Position numbers and translations under genes: made by a program. Under the pieces are notes generated by a model. It was not told where the DNA came from and did no database searches. It was given only the letters and a program-made list of their open reading frames with translations. A DNA stretch of 64,000 nucleotides from Pelagomonas calceolata (Eukaryota; Sar; Pelagophyceae; Pelagomonadales; Pelagomonadaceae). Below are positions 39,116 to 47,755 of the stretch, piece after piece (position 1 is the first letter of the stretch; the number at the start of each line of letters is the position of its first letter). The DNA is taken from NCBI GenBank assembly GCA_918797485.1, contig CAKKNE010000003.1, positions 4,092,001 to 4,156,000 of the forward strand, given 5' to 3'.

Positions 39116-39815
39116 CTACGACTGCTCGCGGGGAGTGAGCGCGGGCAGGAACTGCAGAATCCTAGGGTGGCTTTGTTCGGGGTTCGGTAGATTTTCGTGC
39201 AGCAAGCGAACTAATTCGTGTCGTTTGTCGTAGCCAGGGCCTCTCCAACCCTGGCAATTGTACGTGTCGAACCACACCAAGCCTGGCGATCGTCCTACCA
39301 ATTGGGCTATGGCAAACGCAGTCACCTCGTCGTTGACGTGCATGGCTAGGTCGATCAATCCAGAAAGCGCCGCAATCCCATCGTCGGTAATGAAGCGCGA
39401 CTTGAACGAGACCGTGTGTAGTTGAGGGCATTGCTGCCCAATCGGAATGAGCCCCGCGTCGGTGATCGGACAACGAACATCCAACCTTCGCAAGCAGCTG
39501 GCATAGCGGGCGAGGGCCTAGCTCGCGGAGCATTGAAAGACGCGCAATCGCAGAGACGGACGCGTCAGTAATGTCTTCATCACAGTTGAGAGTCAGCGAG
39601 CGCAGCGAGGGGAAGCAACGCACAATAGTAATCACGTGCTCGTCTGTGATACCGAATTTTTCGTTCAATTTAAGCTCAGACAGACCCGCCCGCACCTCGC
39701 GCAGGCACTTTTTGCTCGTTTCCGAGAGGCTCATCGCGTCGCGTGGGACGAGCCAGGGCGACAGGAGCGGCGCGACGAGGTCGCGCTCCAGGACGAGTTC
39801 GCGCGCGGACGACAT
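39116..39815 (-). pseudogene. AMN1-type leucine-rich-repeat protein with a one-base frameshift
   Basis: Starts at 39815 (MSSARELVLERDLVAPLLSPWLVPRDAMSLSETSKKC, resembling an F-box). Leucine-rich repeats follow: SELKLNEKFGITDEHVITIV, FPSLRSLTLNCDEDITDASVSAI. Near 39520 the frame changes: ...SMLREL in one frame continues as LARYASCLRRLDVRCPITDAGL in the next. One G too many in CTAGGCC accounts for it. The second frame ends at 39116 after further repeats. It is either a recent pseudogene or a sequencing indel. If intact it would be a substrate-binding F-box/LRR subunit of an SCF ligase. Confidence 0.7.
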
Positions 39816-40030
39816 GGCTGTGAACTACAAATGACCCACTGGCCAAATTGCAATTTCGCTCCAATTTGAGCTTTCTGGTCAAGATGGAACGCAGCGCGGC
39901 TCTTTCGCAGACCACTGGGGGGCGTCGGAACGAGGGATCCACAAATGGCGCGAGTCCGGTGCAAAACCCGATTTGATTCGCAGGAGGGTATATATCACTT
40001 CTAGTATATACATACAACAGATAGGTTAAC

Positions 40031-40852
40031 TCACACCGCCCGCGGGTCCCCCGGCTGCCACCGCCACGCCCCTCCGGTGGTCTGCGTGCCGGCATTTTCG
40101 GGGTTCGCCCAGAGCGTCCGCGGCAAACAAATCTCGTCGACGTCGCGCAGCGGCAACAAATCGCCGACGTCGTCTTCTACTAGTTCTTCTGGATCTATCG
40201 TCCACGCGTCGTCGGCGCCGGGCCCCAGCAACGTTTCGAAGACGCGGGACCACGCGGCGAACGTGTCGTCTCCAAGGACGAACTCGATACTCCGCGGCGC
40301 CTCATTAGCTAAAGCAGCCGACGCGGCGGCCTCCAGACCGAAGGCCGCCGTCACGGCTGGATCCCAGCCCTTCACACCCGCACCGAGCGCGGGACACGCG
40401 ACGCACTCCAAGTCGGCCGCAGCTTTAAATGAGGAGCGGTAGGCCGCGCGCAGCAGGTCCTCGGGCGCGCCCTTTCGGCCTTGGTAGCGGCCGAACGTCA
40501 GCTCAACATCAGGAGCCACGGCGTGAATGATGTTATCCGCCTCCAGCGAACCGGCCGTCGTCTTTACCGCACTCCCCGTCGGGCAGCGCACGACGGCCGA
40601 CTCGTGTACCTTGACGGCCCTGGTCCATCGCACCAAGTCGCGCTTTTCAGTCTCATCTTTGATCGGCAGCGCGAGGCACGCGTCAATCAAATCAGGGCCC
40701 GCCTCCGCGCGCAGCGCGCCGTCCACATTAATTCCTCCCTCGAAGCGCCAGTACTCCGGTTGTAAATTACCGACGAGTGAGTCGTTGGCGCTCGTGATTA
40801 AAGCGCTGGCCCGTTGGTGTTCCAAGCGGCCGCGGCGGAGGGCGACGCGCAT
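40031..40852 (-). CDS. Macro-domain protein
   Basis: A 273-aa protein. The macro fold is seen at the N-terminus: ALITSANDSLVGN, FEGGINVDGALRAEAG, then NIIHAVAPD and VACPALGAGVKGWDP, the usual ADP-ribose-binding loops. Macro domains bind or remove ADP-ribose from proteins. The C-terminal ~80 residues are acidic, without a recognised domain. A second, unrelated macro domain occurs in the large protein at 47511-50876. Confidence 0.8.
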   Translation of the reverse strand: MRVALRRGRLEHQRASALITSANDSLVGNLQPEYWRFEGGINVDGALRAEAGPDLIDACLALPIKDETEKRDLVRWTRAVKVHESAVVRCPTGSAVKTTAGSLEADNIIHAVAPDVELTFGRYQGRKGAPEDLLRAAYRSSFKAAADLECVACPALGAGVKGWDPAVTAAFGLEAAASAALANEAPRSIEFVLGDDTFAAWSRVFETLLGPGADDAWTIDPEELVEDDVGDLLPLRDVDEICLPRTLWANPENAGTQTTGGAWRWQPGDPRAV

Positions 40853-41357
40853 CTGTTTCGATCGCTGCGGCGGCGTGCAGGGCCGGTCTGCAGCTTGCTG
40901 GTGTGGTTACGGCTCAATTTGCCAGCACCGGTAGCATCGATCGCAGAGCGCCATCATTCGGCAATTAGGCACATTTGACACCATTTTGCACGCAGGCGGC
41001 TCGCGCCACGATCGTGTGTTTTTGGGAGAGGCTCTCACAGTGGAGACCGCAGTGACGCCGCCGCCGCGCCAGTGAATTTTACACACTCGGAGACGTGTAG
41101 CTTGCGGTCCAGGGAGGCGGCGAGCGGATGGATCATTCTTCCGGGTTCGCTAGGTTTCGCCTCTAGGCCTCTCCCATCGAGGACAGCCATAGTTTAGCCT
41201 CACTACGCGACCGCCCGCAGCATTAGCTCGTCGAAGACGTGCGCTTGATATCGCTCCTCGCTGTACAAACCGCTTCGCCGCAAAGTTCGACCTCCCGGCA
41301 GCCGCTGAGCCTCATCCCTCTCCTCCGCCGCCGACGTCGACGCTGCCGCCGTGCGCT
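40853..41357. other. Divergent promoter region
   Basis: About 505 bp between the macro-domain gene (minus) and the cyclodeaminase-like gene (plus). No repeat or RNA gene recognised. Confidence 0.5.
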
Positions 41358-42092
41358 ATGAACAAAGTAATCGACCGCCGCCGGTCCTTGGACGCGCAGC
41401 CCGACGCGCGGCGCACAACATTATTCGATTATGTGACGGATCTAGCGGGCAAGACGCCGACGCCCGGCGGCGGCGGCGCCGCAGCAATCGCGGCCGGGTT
41501 GGGCTGCGCCGCCGGCGCCATGGCCTGCGCCTATAGTCAACGGAAGAAAGATCAAGCCTCGGGCGCAGCAGTAGTGGCCGCCCAGACGGGCGCAACATTA
41601 TCCAATGCGGCTGCCCGAGAGCTAGACGCGGCAGACGCCGACGCCAAAGCCTACCTCGCGCTCCAAGCCACCTGGAAGAAGGACTTCCACGGTAATAAAA
41701 GTGAGGCCCAGGCCAAAGCTTTAGCGGTGCCCCAATCGTTGGTGGAGCGGTGCGCGCGGCACGTCGCGGCTCTTGACGTTTTTTACCCCAAATGCAATCC
41801 CAACATTTTGTCGGATGCGAAGGTCGGGATCCACTTACTCGCCGGTGCGGCGCGGGCGGCCTTCGCTACTGTACTCGTCAACGACCCACCGGCGAACGTC
41901 CGGCGAGACTTGGAAACAAAATTACGAGCCATCGCGGCGGTGGAAGCTAGAATATGGGGCGAGCGGAACTCCGGTGCTTCTGCGGGTGCGCCGGCGCGGG
42001 GCTTTGAGATTATACTCGATGCGCGGGGTGTTTGTGCGGTCGCCGCCGCGGTCGCGGGCGCGTTCCTGCTGGGGAAGCGCATGCGGTCCTGA
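41358..42092 (+). CDS. Stand-alone cyclodeaminase-like protein with C-terminal membrane tail
   Basis: A 244-aa protein with the fold of formimidotetrahydrofolate cyclodeaminase (FTCD C-terminal domain). It shows LFDYVTDLAGKTPTPGGGGAAAIAAGLGCAAGAMAC near residue 25 and CNPNILSDAKVGIHLLAGAARAAFATVLVN near 150, both family hallmarks. In animals this domain makes methenyl-THF and is fused to a formiminotransferase; here it stands alone. The last ~20 residues (VCAVAAAVAGAFLLGKRMRS) form a hydrophobic segment with a basic end, suggesting a tail-anchored protein. Confidence 0.8.
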   Translation: MNKVIDRRRSLDAQPDARRTTLFDYVTDLAGKTPTPGGGGAAAIAAGLGCAAGAMACAYSQRKKDQASGAAVVAAQTGATLSNAAARELDAADADAKAYLALQATWKKDFHGNKSEAQAKALAVPQSLVERCARHVAALDVFYPKCNPNILSDAKVGIHLLAGAARAAFATVLVNDPPANVRRDLETKLRAIAAVEARIWGERNSGASAGAPARGFEIILDARGVCAVAAAVAGAFLLGKRMRS

Positions 42093-42154
42093 GCCGCTTT
42101 TTGACATATAGTAACTCCTCTTTTCCATAGAACCTTACTCGTCGATGGCGCCTC

Positions 42155-42954
42155 TCAGTAGTAGCCGACGTGGGCCCACAGGTCGACGATGTGGGAGACG
42201 ACCTCCGTGGGCACGCGCGGAAATAGGACTCGGGCGAACGTCGACGTGAGGCGCATGCGATGCGCGCGCTCGTAGCGCTTCCAGCCGCCGGCCGCGTGGA
42301 CCTTCGCGAGGTAGGCGTAGGCGTGGCTAGCAATACCGCTGTATCTTTCGAGCCTCGTCATATCGATCCTCGCGCCGAAGCGTAGCAAGACTGGAATAAT
42401 GGATGAACGGGAGTAACCATAAGTTTCCACAGCCCTCACGAGCGGCGTTTGGCGCACAATACCGTAACCGTACCCGGCGTCGACAGCGGCGCCCGCCTCT
42501 AGGAGCGCTGCTGCGCAGGACGCGTTTCGAGCCCGCCCTCTGGATACGGCCGCGTGAAGTGCCGTCCAACCGTCCTGAGTGTCGGCATGAGTTACGTCGG
42601 CGCCCGCCGCTATTAATAATTTGACTATCGCCACGTTCCCAAGGAAAGCCGCGAAGCAAAGAGGCCGCTTCTGCGGCAATCCTTCGATGTGACCTGGAGT
42701 AGCGCCGCCTCGAGAAGAATCTTGACCGCCTGTAGACGAATGTCGTCAGAGCCGCCAAAACCAGGTCCATATGTTGTACCGCTTGAGCAAAGTATAATAA
42801 GCGGCGTATACTGGCTGCCACCGGAATAGCACAAACAGTCCGGCGAGACGCCAGCTTCGAGCTCGCGCCGCAAGGCCTCGAGGTCGCCGGCGATCGCGGC
42901 GCGGTGGATCGGGGGGAGGAGGCCGCCGCCCTCATCCGAGTCTGAATCAGACAT
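42155..42954 (-). pseudogene. Ankyrin-repeat protein with a one-base frameshift
   Basis: Starts MSDSDSDEGGG at 42954. The first repeats (IHRAAIAGDLEALRRELEAG, then AVKILLEA) are in one frame until about 42700. From there the array continues in another frame: ATPGHIEGLPQKRPLCFAAFLGNVAIVKLLIAAGADV. One missing G in GAGGCGGCGC would restore a normal LLEAGATPGH repeat. The rest is intact to the stop at 42155, including WTALHAAVSRG and a C-terminal SOCS-box-like end (FPRVPTEVVSHIVDLW). It may be a recent pseudogene or a sequencing indel. Confidence 0.72.
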
Positions 42955-43713
42955 GATGGCGTCCGCGCGCCGAGTGTCTGAGCAGGAGAGTGTGAGCCTG
43001 GACTCACTGAGCCAAGTAGACGAGGGCCCAAAGCGATGCCGCAACAATTGTCCAGCGCTCTCGCGTGCGTCAGATCACACAGGTGGCCGCTATTTATGAG
43101 CAGAGCGGAGCTACTGGGGCTAGACTTTGGCCACTGAGCTAGCGTAATCGACATACTAGTAAATTCAAAGATACGCCTCTGTAGCGTCAAAAGAATGACT
43201 CAAATTCAGAACACATCCTAGTCGTTCGCCGCGACCAAAGATTTCAGTCTAGCGGCCCGGGAACATACCCTCGCGCCTCCCGGAAGGCACCGCCCGCGAC
43301 ATTCCCGGATGAGTCTTACGAGTTTCCAAAGTAGACCAGCGATTGATGCCGCCATCTACCGTCCAAATAGTACATTATATCAACTCCAGCCCAGTTTTCA
43401 TACAGAATCGACGGAACCGGAGCCGACGGCCCGCGCTCGGAAGACGGCGCTCCGGGCAAGGCTCTACTTTTTTCCGCGATGCTAGTGTCTTACAGGCCGC
43501 TAGCCACGAGAGAGGTTTTTTAACAAAGACTCCACGACAACACGCATCGCGAATCTGGCTCGCCTGGCGCCGGGCCCGTGCGCGAAACGCGGACGAGGTC
43601 TTCGCGGAAATCGCCCGCCTTTTGCGGAGGCCTGCTTCAGTTCACCCGACAACTCCATCCGGGCCCTAGCTAATTATTTTTGTGATACTTGACAACTACA
43701 TTTATACACCTCA
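42955..43713. other. Intergenic region with one palindromic motif
   Basis: About 760 bp between the 5' end of the ankyrin gene and the 3' end of the next gene, both on the minus strand. It holds motif copy 4 at 43481-43504. A 108-codon plus-strand ORF spans the motif and is not convincing. Confidence 0.5.
43481..43504 (+). repeat. Dispersed palindromic motif, copy 4
   Basis: GCTAGTGTCTTACAGGCCGC plus TAGC; same core as copies 1 and 2. Confidence 0.75.
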
Positions 43714-45120
43714 TCACCGCCGCGCCGACGAGTAGCCCGCCTTGCGCCGCTGCCGCCGCGCGTCCCGGAGAACGGCGTCGAAGACCATGGTCTTCTGGGA
43801 CCGCCGCTCCGCCATTTGCGGCTTCGGTTTAAAAAATTTGGCCATCTCGCGCGCCGCCGCCTTTCGGACGCGCGGCGGCTCGTGGCGCATCGCCCTCTCG
43901 CTTTCGAGGCTCGGCTCGGCGAGGCCGCCGGGCTCCCCGAACCGGATGCCCGTCCGCTCGATGAGGTCCCGGGACCGACGGTCGATGCGTTCCTCGTCTT
44001 CGTCGCGGCCCTCCCAGAAGTAGGAGCCGCGGCGGCGTGAAGGCGCGGACCTTGGACGCGGCGGCGGCGCGTCTTCGCTGACGCGGCGGCGAGACGGCAC
44101 TGGGACCGCGGCCGCGGGCGCCGGGGCGGCGGCCGGGGCTGGGGCCGGGCCGGGACCCGGGGCAGCCGCTGGGGCGGGCGCCGGCGCCGGCGACGGAGCG
44201 GGCGCCGGCGACGGGGCCGGTGCGCAGGCGGCCGCGGGCGCGCAGGCGGCGTCCGGCGTGGCGGTAACCACCGAGGCGGCCGACGACGCCGTAGACGCGG
44301 ACGGCGAGGCCACCGCCGTCACCTTTTTCCGCTTCCAGATTTTTGAACCGCCGCGGTTGCGCCAGATGTACTCGTAGTCGGACCGTTCCGCCGCCGCCGT
44401 TTCTAAGCGCAGCGGCGTCGAAATGCCCCGATCGGCGCCGAAAGGCATCGGGTACGCTTCGTCGCCGAAGATGCCGCTGCCCGGTCTCCCAAAGAACCGG
44501 CAGTCCTCGTGGACCCAGCGGCGCCACTCCCGCCGGAACTCCCGTTCCTGATGCTTCGATAGGGACACCGCGAGCGCCTCGTGCATCAATCTCGGCGGCT
44601 TTCGCACCCGCTGCGACTTCGAATTTATCTGATCGCGTTTGTGCTTCGCCGCCTTGGCGTCGAGCATCCCTTGCAACGCTTTACCGGCGAAGGGCGTCGT
44701 AAACGGCGGCAGCGGGAGGTTCCGCCCGCCCTTCTGGCGCCAGCGCGCCGGCCACTTCGCCACGCTGTCGGCGGGCGTCGCCGTCGACGCCACGCTCGCC
44801 TGGTGGACGACGCGGGGTCTCTGAAGGGCGCCGCCGTCGTATTGGGCATACAGCGCGCCCGTCTTGTGGTAGACCGGTGCGTCGCGCACGCGTCGACCAT
44901 CCGTTCGCCGGGCCGCGGGCGCCGACGCCGGCCGCAGCGGCACGCCGTAGTTCACGAGCCAATCGGGTAATGAAACACGGTCGTCCGGCGCCGGGGCGCG
45001 CGCGGCGCGCCTCTCGCCCTTGGCGATGCCTGCGGCCACGTGCTGCTCGTAATAATCTTTCCCGGAGCCCTTCCGGCCGATGGCCTTCATCTGGCGCGCG
45101 AGCGCGGCGAGGTCCACCAT
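43714..45120 (-). CDS. Basic protein of unknown function
   Basis: A 468-aa protein that I do not recognise. It starts MVDLAALARQMKAIGRKGSGKDYYEQHVAAGIAKG. Conserved-looking blocks are LPDWLVNYGVPLRP, RDAPVYHKTGALYAQYDGG and EFRREWRRWVHEDCRFFGRPGSGIFGDEAYPMPFG. A Pro/Ala-repeat linker (~290-350) follows, then an acidic/basic region and an Arg-rich C-terminus with KFFKPKPQMAERRSQKTMVFD. Such repeated short motifs with Tyr and Phe occur in microtubule or cilia proteins, but this is only an impression. No membrane segments. Codon use matches its neighbours. Confidence 0.6.
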   Translation of the reverse strand: MVDLAALARQMKAIGRKGSGKDYYEQHVAAGIAKGERRAARAPAPDDRVSLPDWLVNYGVPLRPASAPAARRTDGRRVRDAPVYHKTGALYAQYDGGALQRPRVVHQASVASTATPADSVAKWPARWRQKGGRNLPLPPFTTPFAGKALQGMLDAKAAKHKRDQINSKSQRVRKPPRLMHEALAVSLSKHQEREFRREWRRWVHEDCRFFGRPGSGIFGDEAYPMPFGADRGISTPLRLETAAAERSDYEYIWRNRGGSKIWKRKKVTAVASPSASTASSAASVVTATPDAACAPAAACAPAPSPAPAPSPAPAPAPAAAPGPGPAPAPAAAPAPAAAVPVPSRRRVSEDAPPPRPRSAPSRRRGSYFWEGRDEDEERIDRRSRDLIERTGIRFGEPGGLAEPSLESERAMRHEPPRVRKAAAREMAKFFKPKPQMAERRSQKTMVFDAVLRDARRQRRKAGYSSARR

Positions 45121-45679
45121 TGTGGCTGCCCTTGGCTGCCCTGGGCGCTGGCTGCCCTCGCGGCGGTGGCGTGGCGGGCGCGCCTCTCTGTGAGAGCGCG
45201 TTGCTGGGGCGCCTGGGCACCGCGGCGGTCGAGCTAGCACAGGGAGCAGCGCTCTCCCAGCCCCAGGGTGTGGCTGCTCTCAGGCGCTGCGCGGAGCAAA
45301 AATCGTCGGCAGGCGTGCAAAGGGTCTGACGGCGTCCCTCGAGGGGTGGAGCGAGGCCGTTGGCTTGGTTTTGCGCGCCTCCGTAAAAACGGGTTTTGCC
45401 CCAACTCTCGATCGCAACGGGCTCGATTTTTGCGGTAACCGCGCGCAATTTGGAGGTTCTGACAGCACTGCTGCAGTCCTCACAGCCCCAGCGATCGGCG
45501 CTGCAGAAGAAGCGGCGCGCAAAGTAGCTCCGCGGGTGTCGCGCACGTTAAGTGCGCTTACAGCCGGTTCGGCCCCGCGCGCCGCGCCCCGAGCCGTGAA
45601 ACCACCTGCGCGCTGCCCGAGACGCCGCGCCGCGCCGCGCCCACCGCATCCGGCGCCGCCGCCGCGCTGCAACACGACG
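45121..45679. other. Divergent promoter region
   Basis: About 560 bp between the unknown basic-protein gene (minus) and the coiled-coil/SAM gene (plus). The plus-strand frame stays open through most of it, but the first ATG that fits is at 45680. No repeat recognised. Confidence 0.5.
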
Positions 45680-47458
45680 ATGGCCTCCATGATGCTCCGC
45701 ATGATCGGCCTCGGCCCCAAGAAGGCCAAGAAGAAGAAGAATAGGCGGGCCACGTTAGGGGCTGTTCCTGAATATCAAAAAGAACAGCGCAAGCCCCCAA
45801 CAAAGGACGGTAGGACACCGTTAGGAGCCATTCAAGAACATAGAGAAGTGCCCAAGGCGCGCAAAGTCCGGCGGTCCATGCGGCGCCACTCGCTGGGCGC
45901 CATGCCCCTGTCTCCCGACGAGAAGACGCCGCCGCGCAAGAGGTCTCCAGTAAAAAAACAGGCCCCGCCGAAGTGGGAGCAGTTCGCGCGCGAGAAGGGC
46001 ATCTCGCCGCGGCCGAAAATGTCGCCGCCACCGCCGGGCACGCCGGCCGAGGTGCGGCGGCTGCGGAAGCGCGTCTCCGAGCTCGAGCAGACCATCGCGT
46101 TCCGCGACAAGTCGCTCGACGACATCGAGGCGGAGCTGCTGGCGGCCTACGCTTCCTTGCTCGCCGCGGCCGATTTAGGATTTGAGACGTCGAAGTACGA
46201 AGCTCGCGTCGAGGAGCTCTCTACCGCAGCCACGGAGCACCCCGAGCGGGCGCTGCGCGACCAGGAGCTCCGTCGAGCCTTTGTGGACGAGGAGGTTAGT
46301 GGACCGGCGTCGGAGGCGTTGGCGTTGATCCGGGGGCTCGTGCCGTCCGACTTGTCGAGCGGTGGATCTGTTTCTGTCGAGCGACTCGTGGATGCTGGAT
46401 TACCCGTGAAAGTCGCGCATAGAGTTTCAAGAACGAGAGCTTTATGGTTAACGAGGGTCCATCCGGATGAAATTGCGAAGATGCACGCGTCGGATCTCGT
46501 GAACACGCGAGCTACCGTCACGCTGGATTTGGTCGAAGCGCGGGCGGTGTGGCGCCAGTGCCTGCGGGTGAACTTCGCCGAGAACGACACCGACGGAAGA
46601 AAAAGGGCCTGGTTCGAGGAATTAGAGAGACGGGTGCGAACCTTGGTGTCGAAGGAGGCCGAGGGCGACCTGTCTCCCAAAGACGCCTGCCATCCGGCCT
46701 ACGATAAATTTAGGAGGGAGAGCGGCCCGTTCTCCGACGTGACGTCGCCCGAGAAGGGCTTCGCGCCGACGAAGTCCGGCGCCTACCTGCCGACGCCGCA
46801 GCCCTACTCCGCGAAGCGGACCGTGGTGCGGACGCCGGCGCCTTCCGAAGAATTTCCGCCGTTCAGCGAGACGGCCCAGGCGACGCCCATGTGTCCGCAA
46901 CAGCCCCACGAGGAGGCCGAGGACTTCCCCGCGACGCTCGAGTCGCCGGAAGTCATCAAGGCAGCTGTGGAAGAGGCGGACGTCGAAAACAGGCGGCGGT
47001 CGTCCGTGGGCTCGGCGGCGACGATGGCCTTCGTCGAGGCGACTTTGAGGGAGGACGACGCCATGGCACCGCCGCCGCCGCCCTCGGATACGACAGATAA
47101 CTCGGCGGCGTCGTCGCGCAAGTCGGTCACGTGGCGCCTGCCCGAGAAGCCGGCAAACGACTGGTTCGACGCGGCGGCGAGGAAGGCCGCCCAGGCGCGG
47201 TCGGTGCCGCGGACGCGCATTGCGCCGCCGCCTTCGATAGATGTGGAGTTCGCTGATGACGCGTTGCGACAGTTCGTCGAGACGAACGGCCTGTCGGCGT
47301 ACGCGGCGGCCATCCTCGGCGTGGCCGACTCGCTCGACGACTTGGTCGAGGCGACGGACGAGGACGTCGACGAGCTCGCGGCGGAGACGGGCATGCCGAA
47401 GCTCAAGCAGCGGAAGTTCAAAAGGGCGCTCGCGGGGCTGCGCGGCGATAGCGCCTGA
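45680..47458 (+). CDS. Coiled-coil protein with C-terminal SAM domain
   Basis: A 592-aa protein. The N-terminus is basic and contains three related motifs, ATLGAVPEYQ, TPLGAIQEHR and HSLGAMPLSP. A coiled coil follows at ~115-160 (RLRKRVSELEQTIAFRDKSLDDIEAELL). The middle (~210-350) is helical: LIRGLVPSDLSSGGSVSVERLVDAGLPVKVAHR suggests an AAA- or RuvB-like small helical domain, but I cannot assign it. A disordered Pro/Ser segment follows. The last ~75 residues are a SAM domain (ADDALRQFVETNGLSAYA...). The last 54 residues or so are identical to the end of the convergent Macro-CHAT-STAND protein. SAM domains form homo- and hetero-polymers, so it is a candidate partner of that protein. Confidence 0.8.
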   Translation: MASMMLRMIGLGPKKAKKKKNRRATLGAVPEYQKEQRKPPTKDGRTPLGAIQEHREVPKARKVRRSMRRHSLGAMPLSPDEKTPPRKRSPVKKQAPPKWEQFAREKGISPRPKMSPPPPGTPAEVRRLRKRVSELEQTIAFRDKSLDDIEAELLAAYASLLAAADLGFETSKYEARVEELSTAATEHPERALRDQELRRAFVDEEVSGPASEALALIRGLVPSDLSSGGSVSVERLVDAGLPVKVAHRVSRTRALWLTRVHPDEIAKMHASDLVNTRATVTLDLVEARAVWRQCLRVNFAENDTDGRKRAWFEELERRVRTLVSKEAEGDLSPKDACHPAYDKFRRESGPFSDVTSPEKGFAPTKSGAYLPTPQPYSAKRTVVRTPAPSEEFPPFSETAQATPMCPQQPHEEAEDFPATLESPEVIKAAVEEADVENRRRSSVGSAATMAFVEATLREDDAMAPPPPPSDTTDNSAASSRKSVTWRLPEKPANDWFDAAARKAAQARSVPRTRIAPPPSIDVEFADDALRQFVETNGLSAYAAAILGVADSLDDLVEATDEDVDELAAETGMPKLKQRKFKRALAGLRGDSA

Positions 47459-47755
47459 AGGTACCCTCCCCAAGAAATAAGTTTCCCACAACACGTAATG
47501 GTTACACACCCTACGTCGCGCCGCGCAGGCCTGCGAGCGCTCGCTTGAACTTCCTTTGCTTGAGCTTCGGCATACCCGTCTCCGCCGCGAGCTCGTCCAC
47601 ATCTTCATCCGTCGCCTCGACCAAGTCGTCGAGCGAGTCGGCCACACCCAAAATGGCCGCCGCGTACGCGCTCAGGCCGTTCTGTTCGACGAACCGCCGC
47701 AATGCGTCGTCGGCGAACTCGATCTGAGGCGGCGGCGCGATGCGCGTCGTCGTCC
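47211..47755. repeat. Inverted duplication coding for two SAM domains
   Basis: Bases 47211-47449 (plus) and 47517-47755 (minus) encode nearly the same ~75 residues, preceded in both by TRIAPPP. The spacer is about 70 bp and holds both stop codons. The DNA differs at roughly twenty positions over the last 54 codons, all synonymous by my reading, so the copies are not recent but the protein has been held constant. Confidence 0.85.

Noticed and set aside
43343-43669. 108-codon plus-strand ORF
   Set aside because: It contains the dispersed palindromic motif, is Arg-rich in the usual GC-shadow manner, and has no recognisable feature.
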